NCBI RefSeq assembly: GCF_002878395.1 | Contig: NC_061114.1 | Location: 142,095,024 to 142,159,023 of the forward strand | Reading direction: 5' to 3' | Length of the DNA: 64,000 nucleotides | From: Capsicum annuum | Taxonomy: Eukaryota; Streptophyta; Magnoliopsida; Solanales; Solanaceae | Part shown: in pieces, positions 1-10,609 of the stretch | How positions within the stretch are numbered: position 1 is the first letter of the stretch | How the letters are laid out: each line of letters starts with the position of its first letter | Notes under the pieces: generated by a model | Told to the model about the DNA's origin: nothing | The model's database searches: none | The model's input: only the letters and a program-made list of their open reading frames with translations | Position numbers and translations under genes: made by a program

Positions 1-2086
1 AATAGGCTTTCCCATCCCTCAGGTCTCACGGTCGTGCCACCCATCTTGATATGGTGGTAATACCATTGTCTTTCTTAAGACATCATGGTCTCTACATTTT
101 AGTCAATACAATGTATGGCTAAATCCTTGAAGTTGGTTTCGAGCTTTGTTCAATGCCTCAAGATGCATCCGGGGTCTATTTCAAACAAACAAGTTATGTA
201 AACCTGTAGCTTTTGATGTTTTGGATGAGTTGGCAAAGTCAAATTTTGCATACGAGGTTATTCTACCAAGGTTTTTGCTTATTGGTCAATTAGGACAAAT
301 TAAGACTTCAAATTAAGAAAATTGGTTAAGTTTCCAAACGATCCGCCAGGCAATTGATCTATAATTTTTGACAAGTTACTATTGACTTGGAGCAGCTGTG
401 GAGAAGATCTATCAGGAAATATAAGGTAAGAACGCAGAAAATGACCTTAAGGTTCATTACTTGATATTTGAGAAGAGGGGTATGCTTTACCCTATATATA
501 TAATGCTATTCATGATCCTTTGGAGAGAAGGGTGTGTAATTTATGAGTTATCCTTGTCATTAGTATTTTTAGATATTCATACTATCTTTCATTTATTGAT
601 GCTTTGATGATATATTAGAAATAAGTTTGATGTTATAAACTAGGACTTAGTTTAGTTGGATCTTAGGTTAACCTATGCAGAGGAGCTAGTCTCTATTTTA
701 GTTAGAGATATCAGGTGATTGTATGTTAGGGAAATTTATATGTTAAAGGTTCAATGGAGACACTATTAAGTTGAGTAGGCTACCTTGTAGACTGACCATT
801 TTTTATTTTGTTATTTTATTAATTTAGTTTTATTTTGACTTTCATTGTTTAAGGGTCATTACGTGGTTATCTAGCATTCCTTTTGACTTTATTTACCTTG
901 TTAGTTGTTATCTGTTGGATGGAGTATTAGTTTAGGTTTCTTCACTTTAGCTTATACTCTTGCATCTTAGCGCTTTTATTATAATTTAGCTTAGTTAATG
1001 GAATATGCAAAATTGTACCTATTGTTTTGGTACTTATATAACAATTCTACATCTTTTTTGTTGTACAAGTAATAGTTTTTGTTGTTGATGCTTTAGTCAC
1101 GCTAGCTTTTTGGTGCATTCGGAGATTGGGTGAGATTTCAAAGTCGGACCTGATTCTCTCCCTATATGTTATTTTTGAAAGTTTACAATTTTGTATTTAT
1201 TTGTATACTAATACTACTTAATAATTTTACTCTTTTTATTTAGTAGCTCTTGCACCAACCTTAGTAGGCCATGTGATACTCTATTGTATATTTTTCTCAT
1301 GCTTCACTTTTATTTGATTTTTCCATTTATATTTTATCTTCTTAAGCCTATTTGTGTGATTCATTTTTTGAATTTCTTATACCATTTAGTAATTAGACGA
1401 CTAATAATATTACATACTATAGTTTGGCGTAACTATAGGTTGGTTAGAGTATGTATCTAATAACTTGAAAAATTGGACTGTGACAGATGATAACTAGATG
1501 GTAATTTGTTTTGGTTAATAATTTGTCATTGGATGAATTGATGTTAAATGGTAGTTATAGTGTGTGGATTTGTGGATTTAAGTTGTTAGTAGGTAAAAGA
1601 AAAGTTTAGGTAGTCATATAAACTTTTGATGCATATAATGTGTTGGAAGAGCTCCATTTATAGAAATTACCATGACACTGTTAGTTCAAACAATAAAATT
1701 TCTTATAGTGTGTTTTGAAATTGCCTAAACTGGGACCATTTCCCAAGTTTCTACCTCAGGCCTCTACAATGGTACCCAAGTTCATATCTCTTTATTTTCA
1801 TTGTCGCCTAAATGTTTGTACATTGTTATATTATGTTGTGTGTTGATTATTATAGATGAACCATTACATAAATTTTATTATGAACCATATACGGTGTATT
1901 GAGTGTTTGTAAGTTGTGCCTAGAGATTAGTCATTAGGGGGAGAAGGTTTGTTAGGTATCTATTCTACAACTATGTGAGGTTGTGTTAGTTTTGTAAGAA
2001 TGGTGTATGACAAAGTCTATAAATTAGGCTAAAAACTTTCATCTACACTAATGACTATGTCGGGAAGAATGATGGATTATTTTTTA
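1..2086. other. Unassigned AT-rich flank with no supported gene
   Basis: This stretch is AT-rich, with stop codons in all frames and no domain motif that I recognise. It is the sequence into which solo LTR H was inserted, so it originally continued at 5216. A TATA-like run lies near 492-507, but no coding region follows it. It may be the 3' part of an older retroelement; see the tract-like motif at 1936. I cannot assign a function. Confidence 0.5.
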
Positions 2087-2091
2087 TTGAA
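1936..2091 (+). other. Candidate polypurine tract and start of an older LTR
   Basis: A purine run (AGGGGGAGAAGG, 1936-1947) is followed at 1950 by TGTTAGGTATC. This is the arrangement seen at the start of many plant Copia 3' LTRs. If so, the LTR was interrupted by solo LTR H and resumes at 5216, where a TATA box occurs within about 30 bases. No Copia RNase H motif was seen upstream. This is a weak, pattern-only call. Confidence 0.25.
2087..2091. repeat. Target-site duplication of solo LTR H, left copy
   Basis: TTGAA lies immediately before the TG of the LTR and is identical to 5211-5215 immediately after its terminal CA. A 5-bp duplication is the normal footprint of Ty3/gypsy integration in plants. 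Confidence 0.8.
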
Positions 2092-2111
2092 TGTAACAAT
2101 CAAAAAGATTG

Positions 2112-2206
2112 TTATGCACAAAATAAATCTAGAAAAGTTTATGACGAATAAAATTCTCCTACCGGACCTGATAAAATTTAATAATTTTTAAAAATTTTGT
2201 GCATAA
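2112..2206. repeat. Inverted repeat close to the start of LTR H
   Basis: TTATGCACAAAAT at 2112-2124 is the exact reverse complement of 2194-2206. The arms are 13 bp with 69 bases between them. They begin 20 bases inside the LTR. The LTR boundary with its target duplication makes a separate MITE unlikely. A structured U3 segment or chance are the alternatives. Confidence 0.6.
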
Positions 2207-3867
2207 AGTAATTGAGCCGAGAATAAAAAGATAATATGCTAGTATATTGACTACCACTACAACGGTCGGATAACTAATTTTGAATTTCATTTAACCCTTT
2301 TTAACATTTAGTATCCATGATCATTTTTCCCTCCAAAAACACTATGAATAAATATTACACCAATATCTAGGAGATTCCGAAGTCATTACGTCATGAGGAA
2401 TTTCAAGCAAACACAATTGTAAACTATTATGGGAATATGCTTAGCATGTGTGGACAACCCTCTCCACTTAATAGAATTAAAATTTATCTATGAGATTTGT
2501 TGGGGTTATATGTAGTAAATTTTGGGTTTGATACATTTATTAATAATACAAAATGTTGGGATATTCCTTTTCTTAGGCCTTCAGGGATGTTGATTGGATG
2601 GATGTAATTGATTAAAATTCTGTTAGGCTTAAATATTATAATAATTCTTTGTTGTACTGTACCGATTCAATAATTTTGGCATGATTTGGTTAGAATATGG
2701 TGATAATTATAATTAAATGAAATAATGATTGTCTTTAAAGTATAATATTTGGTAGTTAGGATAAAATGAGGGTGAGCTAATTGAGTTTCAAGTCGGTTGT
2801 TCATAGAAATCCAAAATAACACGCGCCTCATATTTAAGAAATGATTATTATGCATAAGGGTGAACTAAATACAATGATTGTGAAGTTACTCAAGATGATT
2901 ATTGGAATTATTTGTTAATTTGATAGGAACAACATACTGGGAAGCCTAATAGTGATGTATGTGGGAAGGTAAGGTATCCCAAAATTGGTTGATAGATTTA
3001 TAATTGTAGAGGTAAAAGTTCAATTCAAAATGGTTCATGTAAAGTTTATTAGTAAAATTTTTGTAAAACAACATGAAATTAAAAATAGGCAACAAAATTA
3101 AGAGGTTAGCATGATCAACAAAATAGAATACCTGTGAAGTAGTAGAGGTTATATAGATAAAGCATGAAAGTAATGTATTAGTAAGATAAGTTTGTGTTAT
3201 TATATTTATGTGGATCCTTTAATGGACTTTTATTTTTGAATGACTTGTTTGATTGTTTATATATTTAATATGTGGATGTGATTTACAATAGAAAAACATG
3301 GTGACCTCCTTCTCTATAAATCTCTTTTTATTATCTTCTTTCTAGGAGATAATTAGGAGGTTTGGTTGTGGTATGATAATGTTATGATATAACTTAGAAA
3401 CTAACGATAATTATAGTGTAGGGGTTACTCTATGGTAATAAAATTTTTTCTATTCCAATATGAATAAAAGAGTGCCCGATAGGTAAAAGAAAAAAATTAA
3501 TAATTTAGAGTACAGATGCTGACCTTGGTAAAATATGAAGTCGTCTAGGTATACAAATTTGATTGGTCATCAAACATGTGGTGATTAATGTACTGATTTG
3601 ATAACACTCTATTGAATTAGTGATTAATTTTCCTTTGTGCATACTTGTGATTTATGTACTCCTGAATACTCTTTGTTATTGGAATTTATGATTTTGTGAT
3701 TTTATTGTATTCACTAGGTTGTGAATAGTTATAAGATTTTCTTCGATCCCCTATTTCTTGCATTTAAGCTAAATTAGGAGCTCACAATTTCCGTTCAAGC
3801 ACTATATAATTATTTATTTTGTAAATATTCATAAACATGTGGATGATTAATGGTTAAGGAATGGTGG

Positions 3868-4068
3868 GTATCACGTCGGTATCGATATAATATGTTCTAA
3901 TATGTGTTGAGTACCATATCGGTAAAAATATAATATGTTGTGCTATATGTCATGTACCACATCAGTATGGATATAATATATTGTGATATAGTTTGGACAC
4001 TATACAGGTACAGATATGATATAATGTGATATATGTCTGGTAACACACTAAGAGGATATGATGTTGAG
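3868..4068 (+). repeat. Tandem repeat of about 43 bp, roughly four and a half copies
   Basis: Successive units begin near 3868, 3911, 3954 and 3997, with a partial one from about 4040. Each has the pattern GTACCAyATCGGTA followed by GATATAATATG and a TGTGATAT-like tail. Units differ by several bases, so the array is old. It lies in the middle of solo LTR H. A minus-strand reading frame at 3897-4151 exists only because of this repeat. Confidence 0.75.
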
Positions 4069-5215
4069 GATGTTAATGAAACAGATGAAAAAAGAATGAG
4101 ATGGTGTACGTATATAAATTCCTTTGAATGCACTTGAATGAACATTGACATTTATTTATTGTTGGTGGTTCCTTAAGTGGACCAAGTTATATTGATGCAA
4201 TGGCATTGTTCCTTGTAGGGACCCACTATTTATTAAGATATTTTAATCACTTGGTGGATCGATTATGTTGGTGAATGTGACTTGACATTGTAGCAAAATA
4301 TGAAGATATGGTACGTGTGGATAAATGTATATGTCTTATTGCAATAGTTTATGTAGTGTTTATGTGATGTATATTGTTGTTCCTAGTGTCCTTGACTAAT
4401 GAAGAAAATTTTACTGCCTAATTATTATTGTGTAATCATACGTTATGTTGAATTATTAATTATGATGAGAGATAATAAAATGACAGAGGAAACAAGAGTA
4501 GCTTAATACCTTCCAAGCTTGAATATTGTAAACTAAGTATAAGATAAAATAATCGAGTAAAAATGGGAGTTAAGTGAACTTAATTAACTCCAAATTATTA
4601 GATTCACTAAAGAAAAGTATGCCTAAAGAGGCGAAGTGTCAGTAGTTATGCCTGTACAATTGTTCTTAAGTAACTGAAATTTAAATTAAAGTCATGCTTC
4701 TTTTCCACTTACTATTATTGCTATTTTATTCTAACCTTGGCTGGTCAATGATACCTACCAGTACATGTGGTTTGTATTGGTACCACACATACTATATCCC
4801 CTCCTATGAATATAGCCTTTTCGTAGTTTAGTTGGAGTTTCTATAGTAGTGATGGTGATCATTCTTCAATAGCTCCTTCCTTTGCGATCTTAAATGGATG
4901 TTGTGTCTTAGACACCCCTACTCTTTATCTAATACACATGTTCTAGTTTAGGCTATGTTTTAGGCAGTCACTTCTAGTTGTTTTCTGCATTTATTTTACT
5001 TATTTAATGTATTAAAAACAAGTTATGGACTGAGTAGATGTAATAATCATTTTTCAACTGTTGATTTGTCATTAATGTGATAGATAACATTGATTAAGTT
5101 AACATTGCAGTAACTTCCGGATAGTTTTAGTGGTTAGATACACAGGGTTCTCCTATCTTGAGTAGGTGTAGGTAGGTGCCCAACGTGATCTATTAGGTTG
5201 GGTCATCACATTGAA

Positions 5216-5733
5216 TAAGCGATGTTTACATCTTCTCGAGCTATAAATAGAGTCTCTCCATGTTTGATTTGGCTGAAATATGAGGATTGGCAATGCATTT
5301 CCCTTTTTTTATAAAAAAATAAATTTTCCTCTACACAATCACCATCAAATAACTGAATCTTTCTTTTTAATAGTCTACTTCTTGTATTCTAGTCTGATCT
5401 CCATCGAAAACCTAGATTTTGAGCTTATTTTTTTCATGTTCGAGTGTAGATTTTCAAATAAGACACATACCGCTCCTTTTCTCTCTACTTTTTCTAAGTG
5501 ATAAAAATTCTACGTGCAGTTCGAAGAAATTTATGTATTACAAATTATTTTAAATAATAGTGATGTTTAAATGTATTTTTGTCTGGGAACCGTATGTTCT
5601 TTAAAGGATTTTGCTTTAGTATTAGATTGTAATTTGATGAATTAATTTACACTTTTAATTATTAGCTTATTTTCTTTACAAGTTATGCATTACTCTATAA
5701 AAGTAGATGGACTAAAGGCATTTCTTGATTTAC
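5216..5733. other. Interelement sequence with a TATA box at 5242-5249
   Basis: This stretch originally continued from position 2086, before solo LTR H inserted. A good plant-type TATA box (TATAAATA) lies at 5242-5249, followed by a CT-rich leader. The reading frame after it (5280-5501, plus strand) is a phenylalanine-rich 73-residue frame without recognisable features, and I do not call it a gene. The segment may be the promoter half of an older LTR (see 1936-2091). Confidence 0.4.
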
Positions 5734-6498
5734 TATTACAACACAAAAATTAGGGTCATGATGGCGCTAACTCACTAATAGATAAGAAAAAACATAGCAC
5801 AGAATGGTGAGTAATGGGCTAACAGAAAGAAGAAAGAGAAATAATGGTAAATTAGTAATATAAGGTGACTATCGGAGGAATTATATACATGCATACTATA
5901 AAAGAAGAGGGGAATGTCTAAGATTAACAAAAAGGATCCCCAAAGACGTGATACAGACAATATCAGAGACACTATACAAAGAGAGTACTAGAAAAGTACA
6001 AAAGTATACAAGTACTCTCCAAATATACAATATAAAACTATACTACCATAGATAGGGAATAATCAGCTCCAGATGTTAATAGTTAACCCAAATTTTTGGT
6101 TCGTAGGTCCACTCAAGGTTGACATCAAGAAGGATGATTCGTAAAAGGATTTGCATAAGGGAAAAAGATGCAAAAGTATAGTATGAGTACGAAAATAATG
6201 GGTACTTTTTAGGCATCATAGGCCGAATGAGCTCAATTAAAGTAAAACCAATAACGTGTGAATCTACACTAAGGGCAATACAAAAGGGTTATAGATGAAA
6301 ATCACTAGGTATGCTAAGCAAAGAAAGGATCGAAAGAAAATAACCAAAAAAAATATATAAATAAATAGCTAACTATCACCAAACTAGACCCACATAAAAC
6401 CATAAGTTATACAAAAAAAATTTAAACTGAACTGATCCCCCACAAACAAGGTTGGTGTAGACAAGGAGTAAAGTTTATATAAGACCAATTACTTATCA
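5734..6498 (-). mobile_element. End of the 3' LTR of chromovirus I, cut off by element G
   Basis: Read on the plus strand, the segment starts TATTACAACAC and continues with a GGGTCATGATGGCGC motif. This is how many Solanaceae LTRs end on the minus strand. Its outer edge therefore looks like an LTR terminus. The inner edge abuts the LTR of G at 6499. The matching inner part of the LTR would be 34616-36612 on the far side of G, giving an LTR of about 2.76 kb. No clear G target duplication supports this join, so it remains an inference. Confidence 0.5.
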
Positions 6499-7869
6499 CG
6501 CTCACATATACATTTAAATTGTTAGAGGGAGATTGTTGTCAAATATATCAACTTATGTTGTGGTTGAATCCACGAGGACTGACATTAGGTTTCTAATCCT
6601 ATAGGTGTTAACAATTACTAAAAAAAATACCCAAAGTGTATACAAAGTAAAATGTGTGATTTAAATAGGGGGTTGGTTTGAAACAAGGATTTATCAATGT
6701 CTACTCAAGTGAACACACTAAGACAGCACTTGTGATTTAAAACTTCAACAATACAAATATTTTGGGATTCTGTCTACCTAAGGCCGGGTTATGCATGGGA
6801 ACATCATGATTTTATGAAAACTCTAGTCATTAATGATGTTGTAGGCTAGGTTTGACGTCCTTGATGCTGGTTTTTCAACAAAGCCTCAAGATATCACTCG
6901 TTCACCCTTTCGAGTACCTAATGAGTGTGTCAATTAAGGCCACCTCTCTACTCACCCTTATTTCTAAGATGGCAAAAAGATAGCAAACTACATTCATTTT
7001 TGTAAACTATTGCTTTGTCCCCCATAGTCCCCTTTCAAGGATTCCATGGGTTCCAAAAGTTCACAACCAACCCTCTTTCAAGGATGATGTGAGAGTTCAA
7101 GAATATGGTGTTTTCATCCACAAACCCATTTTTGGGATTTGGAGTTTTTACCCTCAAATCCCAACTAATTAAACCAAGGAATAGTTAAATACATCATCAA
7201 CAAACTAGAATATACACAAATACATCACCACCCACACATAATTTCACCATAGTTCAACATAATCCCAACACAAAGAGATTTATCTATGCATGAAGTAAAG
7301 AGAAAGAAATATACCATAAGGTTCATTAAAGAATCCATCCTTCATTTTCACCAAATTCAAAGTATGAAATTCAAATACAATTGTTGCCCAAATTAGGGTT
7401 TGTAACATCACATTCAATTTCTCTTCAATAGTATCAAATGCTAATATGGGAAAAATTTTGAGCCTTTTAAGGTACTTAGGGTCGGCTGTTGAAAATTACA
7501 AAATTGCGTTTGGGCATATTCCCGCCTTACTACGAATGCACTAGCTTTACTGCAATCGCGGACACCATGATTGCGATCAGATCCACACAGTTGTGGAGGC
7601 TGACCAACTTGACTAGATGCGATCGCAATCCTCAAGCCATGATCATGGTAACTGAGCTTGATATTATGCAGGGTCTTCAGCTGTGCACTTTTCTCCTCAT
7701 TTTGATTTTTTTTAGTTCAAATCCATATTTTTCTATCTCATCACCAATATAGTTTCTAAATATGGAAATTACTGCTTTCAACTAATAAATATTTCTCATT
7801 CATACCTTTAAATTGTAGTAGTGTGAACGATTTAAGGATGTAAATGAGTGGTAAATTCACCACTAATCA
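6499..7869 (-). repeat. 3' LTR of element G
   Basis: This copy aligns by eye along its whole length with 33248-34615 and with 41108-42536. Shared landmarks are the GTTGTCAA and TCAACTTATGTTGAGG-like stretch near the left edge, the repeated 'pea-size' paragraph of TCAAGGATG motifs, and the CACTCATCA-like right edge. On the minus strand it begins TGATTAGTGG. The right neighbour ACACCCCAACTT reads on the minus strand as a purine-rich tract ending in GGGGTGT, which marks this copy as the 3' LTR. Confidence 0.8.
7548..7630 (-). promoter_or_regulatory. Cluster of CGATCG-type palindromes in LTR G
   Basis: The cluster holds TGCAATCGCGG, ATTGCGATC and a perfect 10-bp palindrome TGCGATCGCA (7618-7627). 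The same place in the other copies (about 34310-34400 and 42180-42320) has degraded versions, mostly through CG to TG or CA changes. On the minus strand it lies in the first third of the LTR, where U3 control elements are expected. A regulatory role is inferred. Confidence 0.45.
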
Positions 7870-9680
7870 ACACCCCAACTTACACCTTTGATTTTCCTCA
7901 AGAAACACTACATCCTATTAAATGAGACAATGAAAACATTAATCTCATTTATTTTACCCAATGATCACAATGACCTCAAACTTTATTGCTCCCACAAGTG
8001 GATCTTCAAACACGGGCAATGCTATTCTTATGACACACCTCATCATGAAATAAAAACTTAAATTTGAAAAGTAATTTAAAGAGAAACAATGCAACAATCA
8101 CTAACACTCTAAAAGTGACTCTCTATTGACCTCAACACCATTATACTCTTTTTGCCTCATTATTCTAAAGATTACAATTTCACCCATCTCAAGATGTTCA
8201 CATGCCTCCTCACAAGGATAATATCCCACACACACTAAATTATCTAATATGCATCAAAAGGGATTTATAACAATAATCTCTCACATAAGGACTCCCGATG
8301 CTAACAAGTATGACGCCATAGGCTTGCCTTTATTTTCAATTGCCACTACAATGAATGCACTTTCTTGGAGATCTTGAAGGGTTTTCTGATCTTGTAACAT
8401 AGGTTCGAGGAAGGATATGATATCATTTGGGATCAAAGTGGTTACACTTTCCTTGAAAATTTATATTACACTCTTCTATACATCCATTTTTTTGACTATG
8501 GACCAATTTTTTTTTCACATTTTGCATATAGCTATTTAAGTTATGTTGATTGACCCAATTTCTTAGAGGAATCAATCATTTTCTTATTTATTTATAAATC
8601 TATCCCTCATTGTTATTTTTATCATTCCTTTCTTTTTCACTTTTTCATGGTTTGCTTATAGGAATCAACTCACATTATTTCGGACCAATATCCACTATTT
8701 CAAACTTACCACCCCCAACTTATTCATTTAGCCTCAGTTTTTTTTTCATGTTCAAGGATTGTAGGGTTAAGGAGAGGAATAAACATTTAATGGTGCAAGG
8801 CTTGTAATGTGGTTGCCAAAGAAAGGCTTAAATTCTCAAATTGGGTGACTAAGGGTACTATCCTAAGACTAACAGACCAAGTTCTAGATGGTAGAAGTCT
8901 GCATTAGATTTAGATAAATATGCTCACCGCACATGGCATGTAAACTCCCCAAAGGTGATCAATTACCCTTTCTACTAAATACAAAATAATAATTTACCAA
9001 CTACTAAAAGCTATAATTTTGTAGAAGAAAAAAGAGATAAAGTATTATTACAAGGTTGCTTACATATGTGGCATTGATTTTATAAAAAAATTTGATTGAG
9101 AGAGGTGTGTGCTTTGCATATGCAACTTGCAGAATTTGTTATTTATGGAACAAAATCAAATCGACGTCTCACATTACGGCTATCATACGGTCTAACTATA
9201 TGGATAATCAGACTTCACATTATGCATAAGTGTGATCCTAAGACAAAAATGCTATAGTTAATTAGATTTTCTTTGTGTTTATAGCTTCGATGTTATGGGC
9301 ACTCAGACTTCCCCTACATTTGTGGCTTAAAACCCAATCACGATGATTTTCCCTTAAGAATGTCATTACTCAACCTATATTAGGGAAAGGATCGACTGAT
9401 ATCACCATAGGCGAAATAAAGATAAAGTAAAAATCTAAAAGTGAAATCCATGGGAACCATTAGAGTGCACAAATATTACAACCCAATAAAAAAATATCCA
9501 AAATGTCATCAAAACATCATCAAACATCAAGACATATATAAGTAATACATGCATAATTAAAATAAATGCAAAGAAAGGGAACACCAACTAAAAGGATAGC
9601 AGTGTCCTCACTATATAATTAATCAAGCATAAAGAGAAATAAGGGTGCTCCCTGGATCAACATCAAGAGTTGCTCGCGCT
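7870..9680 (-). other. 3' untranslated region and polypurine tract of element G
   Basis: The region lies between the end of the second ORF of G and its 3' LTR. The tract nearest the LTR (7870-7881) reads AAGTTGGGGTGT on the minus strand. Much of the block matches 42537-43969 beside the LTR of G', including the CATGCCTCCTCACAAG stretch (about 8202-8217 and 42868-42883) and an ACCCCCAACTTA stretch. The conservation is by common descent of two G-type elements. I see no coding potential here. Confidence 0.6.
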
Positions 9681-10338
9681 CTAAGACTCTGCATCATCTC
9701 CATCATCCTTATCACCGGACCACTCAACTGAGGACCCATCTCCATTCTCAATTTAGGAGTAAGGTAGTCTGTTTTAGAATTTTAGGACCTTACAAGACCC
9801 ATTGTCCCTTCTATATCTTGCTAAAGAATTTATCTCCATTTTTACAATCTTTTCGTGTGAGACCCAGTGCTCTATGTGAGACTCTGCCAAGGATAAGTAG
9901 GCTCTCTAAGGCCTAGTAACGGTAGCACTGTGTGCCTGCTGGTCATCTTGATAATTCTCATAATCAGAGAGGGACACATATTAGTGGAGAGAGATGGACG
10001 GCTCTCCTGACCCCTAGGGAAACTTGGAAACTAGTGTCAATGGTCCTTGTCTCAATAGAAATATCATCAAAGGGGTTGTTAGTGGATGAATTACAAGGCT
10101 CTAACTCCTCACATGTCTATTTTTGTAATTTACTCTTCCTTTTTTTATTTAGCTTGGTGCACCTCACCTCTAATTTTTAGAGGATAGATGGGAGTTTCAA
10201 GGTGTACCTAAGGTTCATCAGGGTACTCTGCAGCACCTGATTGCCTGTACAACTAGATATTCAAATAGGGGATAAAGAGATGTGTACCACCATAATTCAT
10301 GAATAACTTCATCTCTGAGAGCACAAGTCGACAAACCT
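9681..10338 (-). pseudogene. C-terminal half of the second ORF of element G
   Basis: On the minus strand the reading from 10338 leftward gives LSEMKLFMNYGGTHLFIPYL and then AAEYPDEP, TPIYPLKIRGE and FDDISIET-like runs. Several in-frame stops and frame changes interrupt it. It ends in an acidic GDKDDGDDAES run with a stop at 9681-9683. It continues directly from the segment at 26832-27290, from which element B separates it. From memory, the order of these phrases matches the ORF often labelled 'putative plant transposon protein' in Solanaceae repeats (possibly Pfam PF20167). Its function is unknown. It is clearly dead here. Confidence 0.5.
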
Positions 10339-10609
10339 TGTCAGGACCCAAGAATACCCCCTAGTCGTAACATGATGCTTGGAAGTACAAGTGATCTAAA
10401 GCTAACCCATTATACTTGCATAACTCGTGAGCAACTGAATAAGTTACATAAATCTAAAAGAAATAATAAGAAGGGATGTCATTGCTAAATATGTCCAATA
10501 TAAAACTATATTCAAATGATTACAACTCTAGTTATACAAAATAAAATAGGAATCAAATACATCAACTCTTCTAACTGTCTATGAAGCCTTTACTAATACT
10601 GACTATAGG
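10339..10609 (-). repeat. 3' LTR of element B, first piece
   Basis: This matches 24556-24825: TGTCAnGnCC, the CCCCTAGT motif, then CCATTATACTTGCAT and the ATCAAATACATCAACTCT-type stretch. It stops abruptly at the start of element A. Its continuation is on the far side of A, with about 0.68 kb (equivalent to 24826-25501) missing. Confidence 0.8.

Larger units (their letters stand above)
2092..5210 (+). mobile_element. Solo LTR H (Ty3/gypsy-type), with TTGAA target duplication
   Basis: The block starts with TGTAACAATC and ends with GGGTCATCACA, so it has TG...CA ends. It is flanked on both sides by the same five bases, TTGAA (2087-2091 and 5211-5215). No primer site, polypurine tract, gag or pol adjoins it. 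This is the expected product of recombination between the two LTRs of one element. Its 3' part (about 4730-5210) has wording I associate with Solanaceae gypsy LTR ends. It contains an inverted repeat near its start and a 43-bp tandem repeat. Orientation is inferred from the end sequences. No gene lies inside. Confidence 0.8.

Noticed and set aside
3897..4151. 84-residue minus-strand frame
   Set aside because: It is produced by the 43-bp tandem repeat in LTR H.
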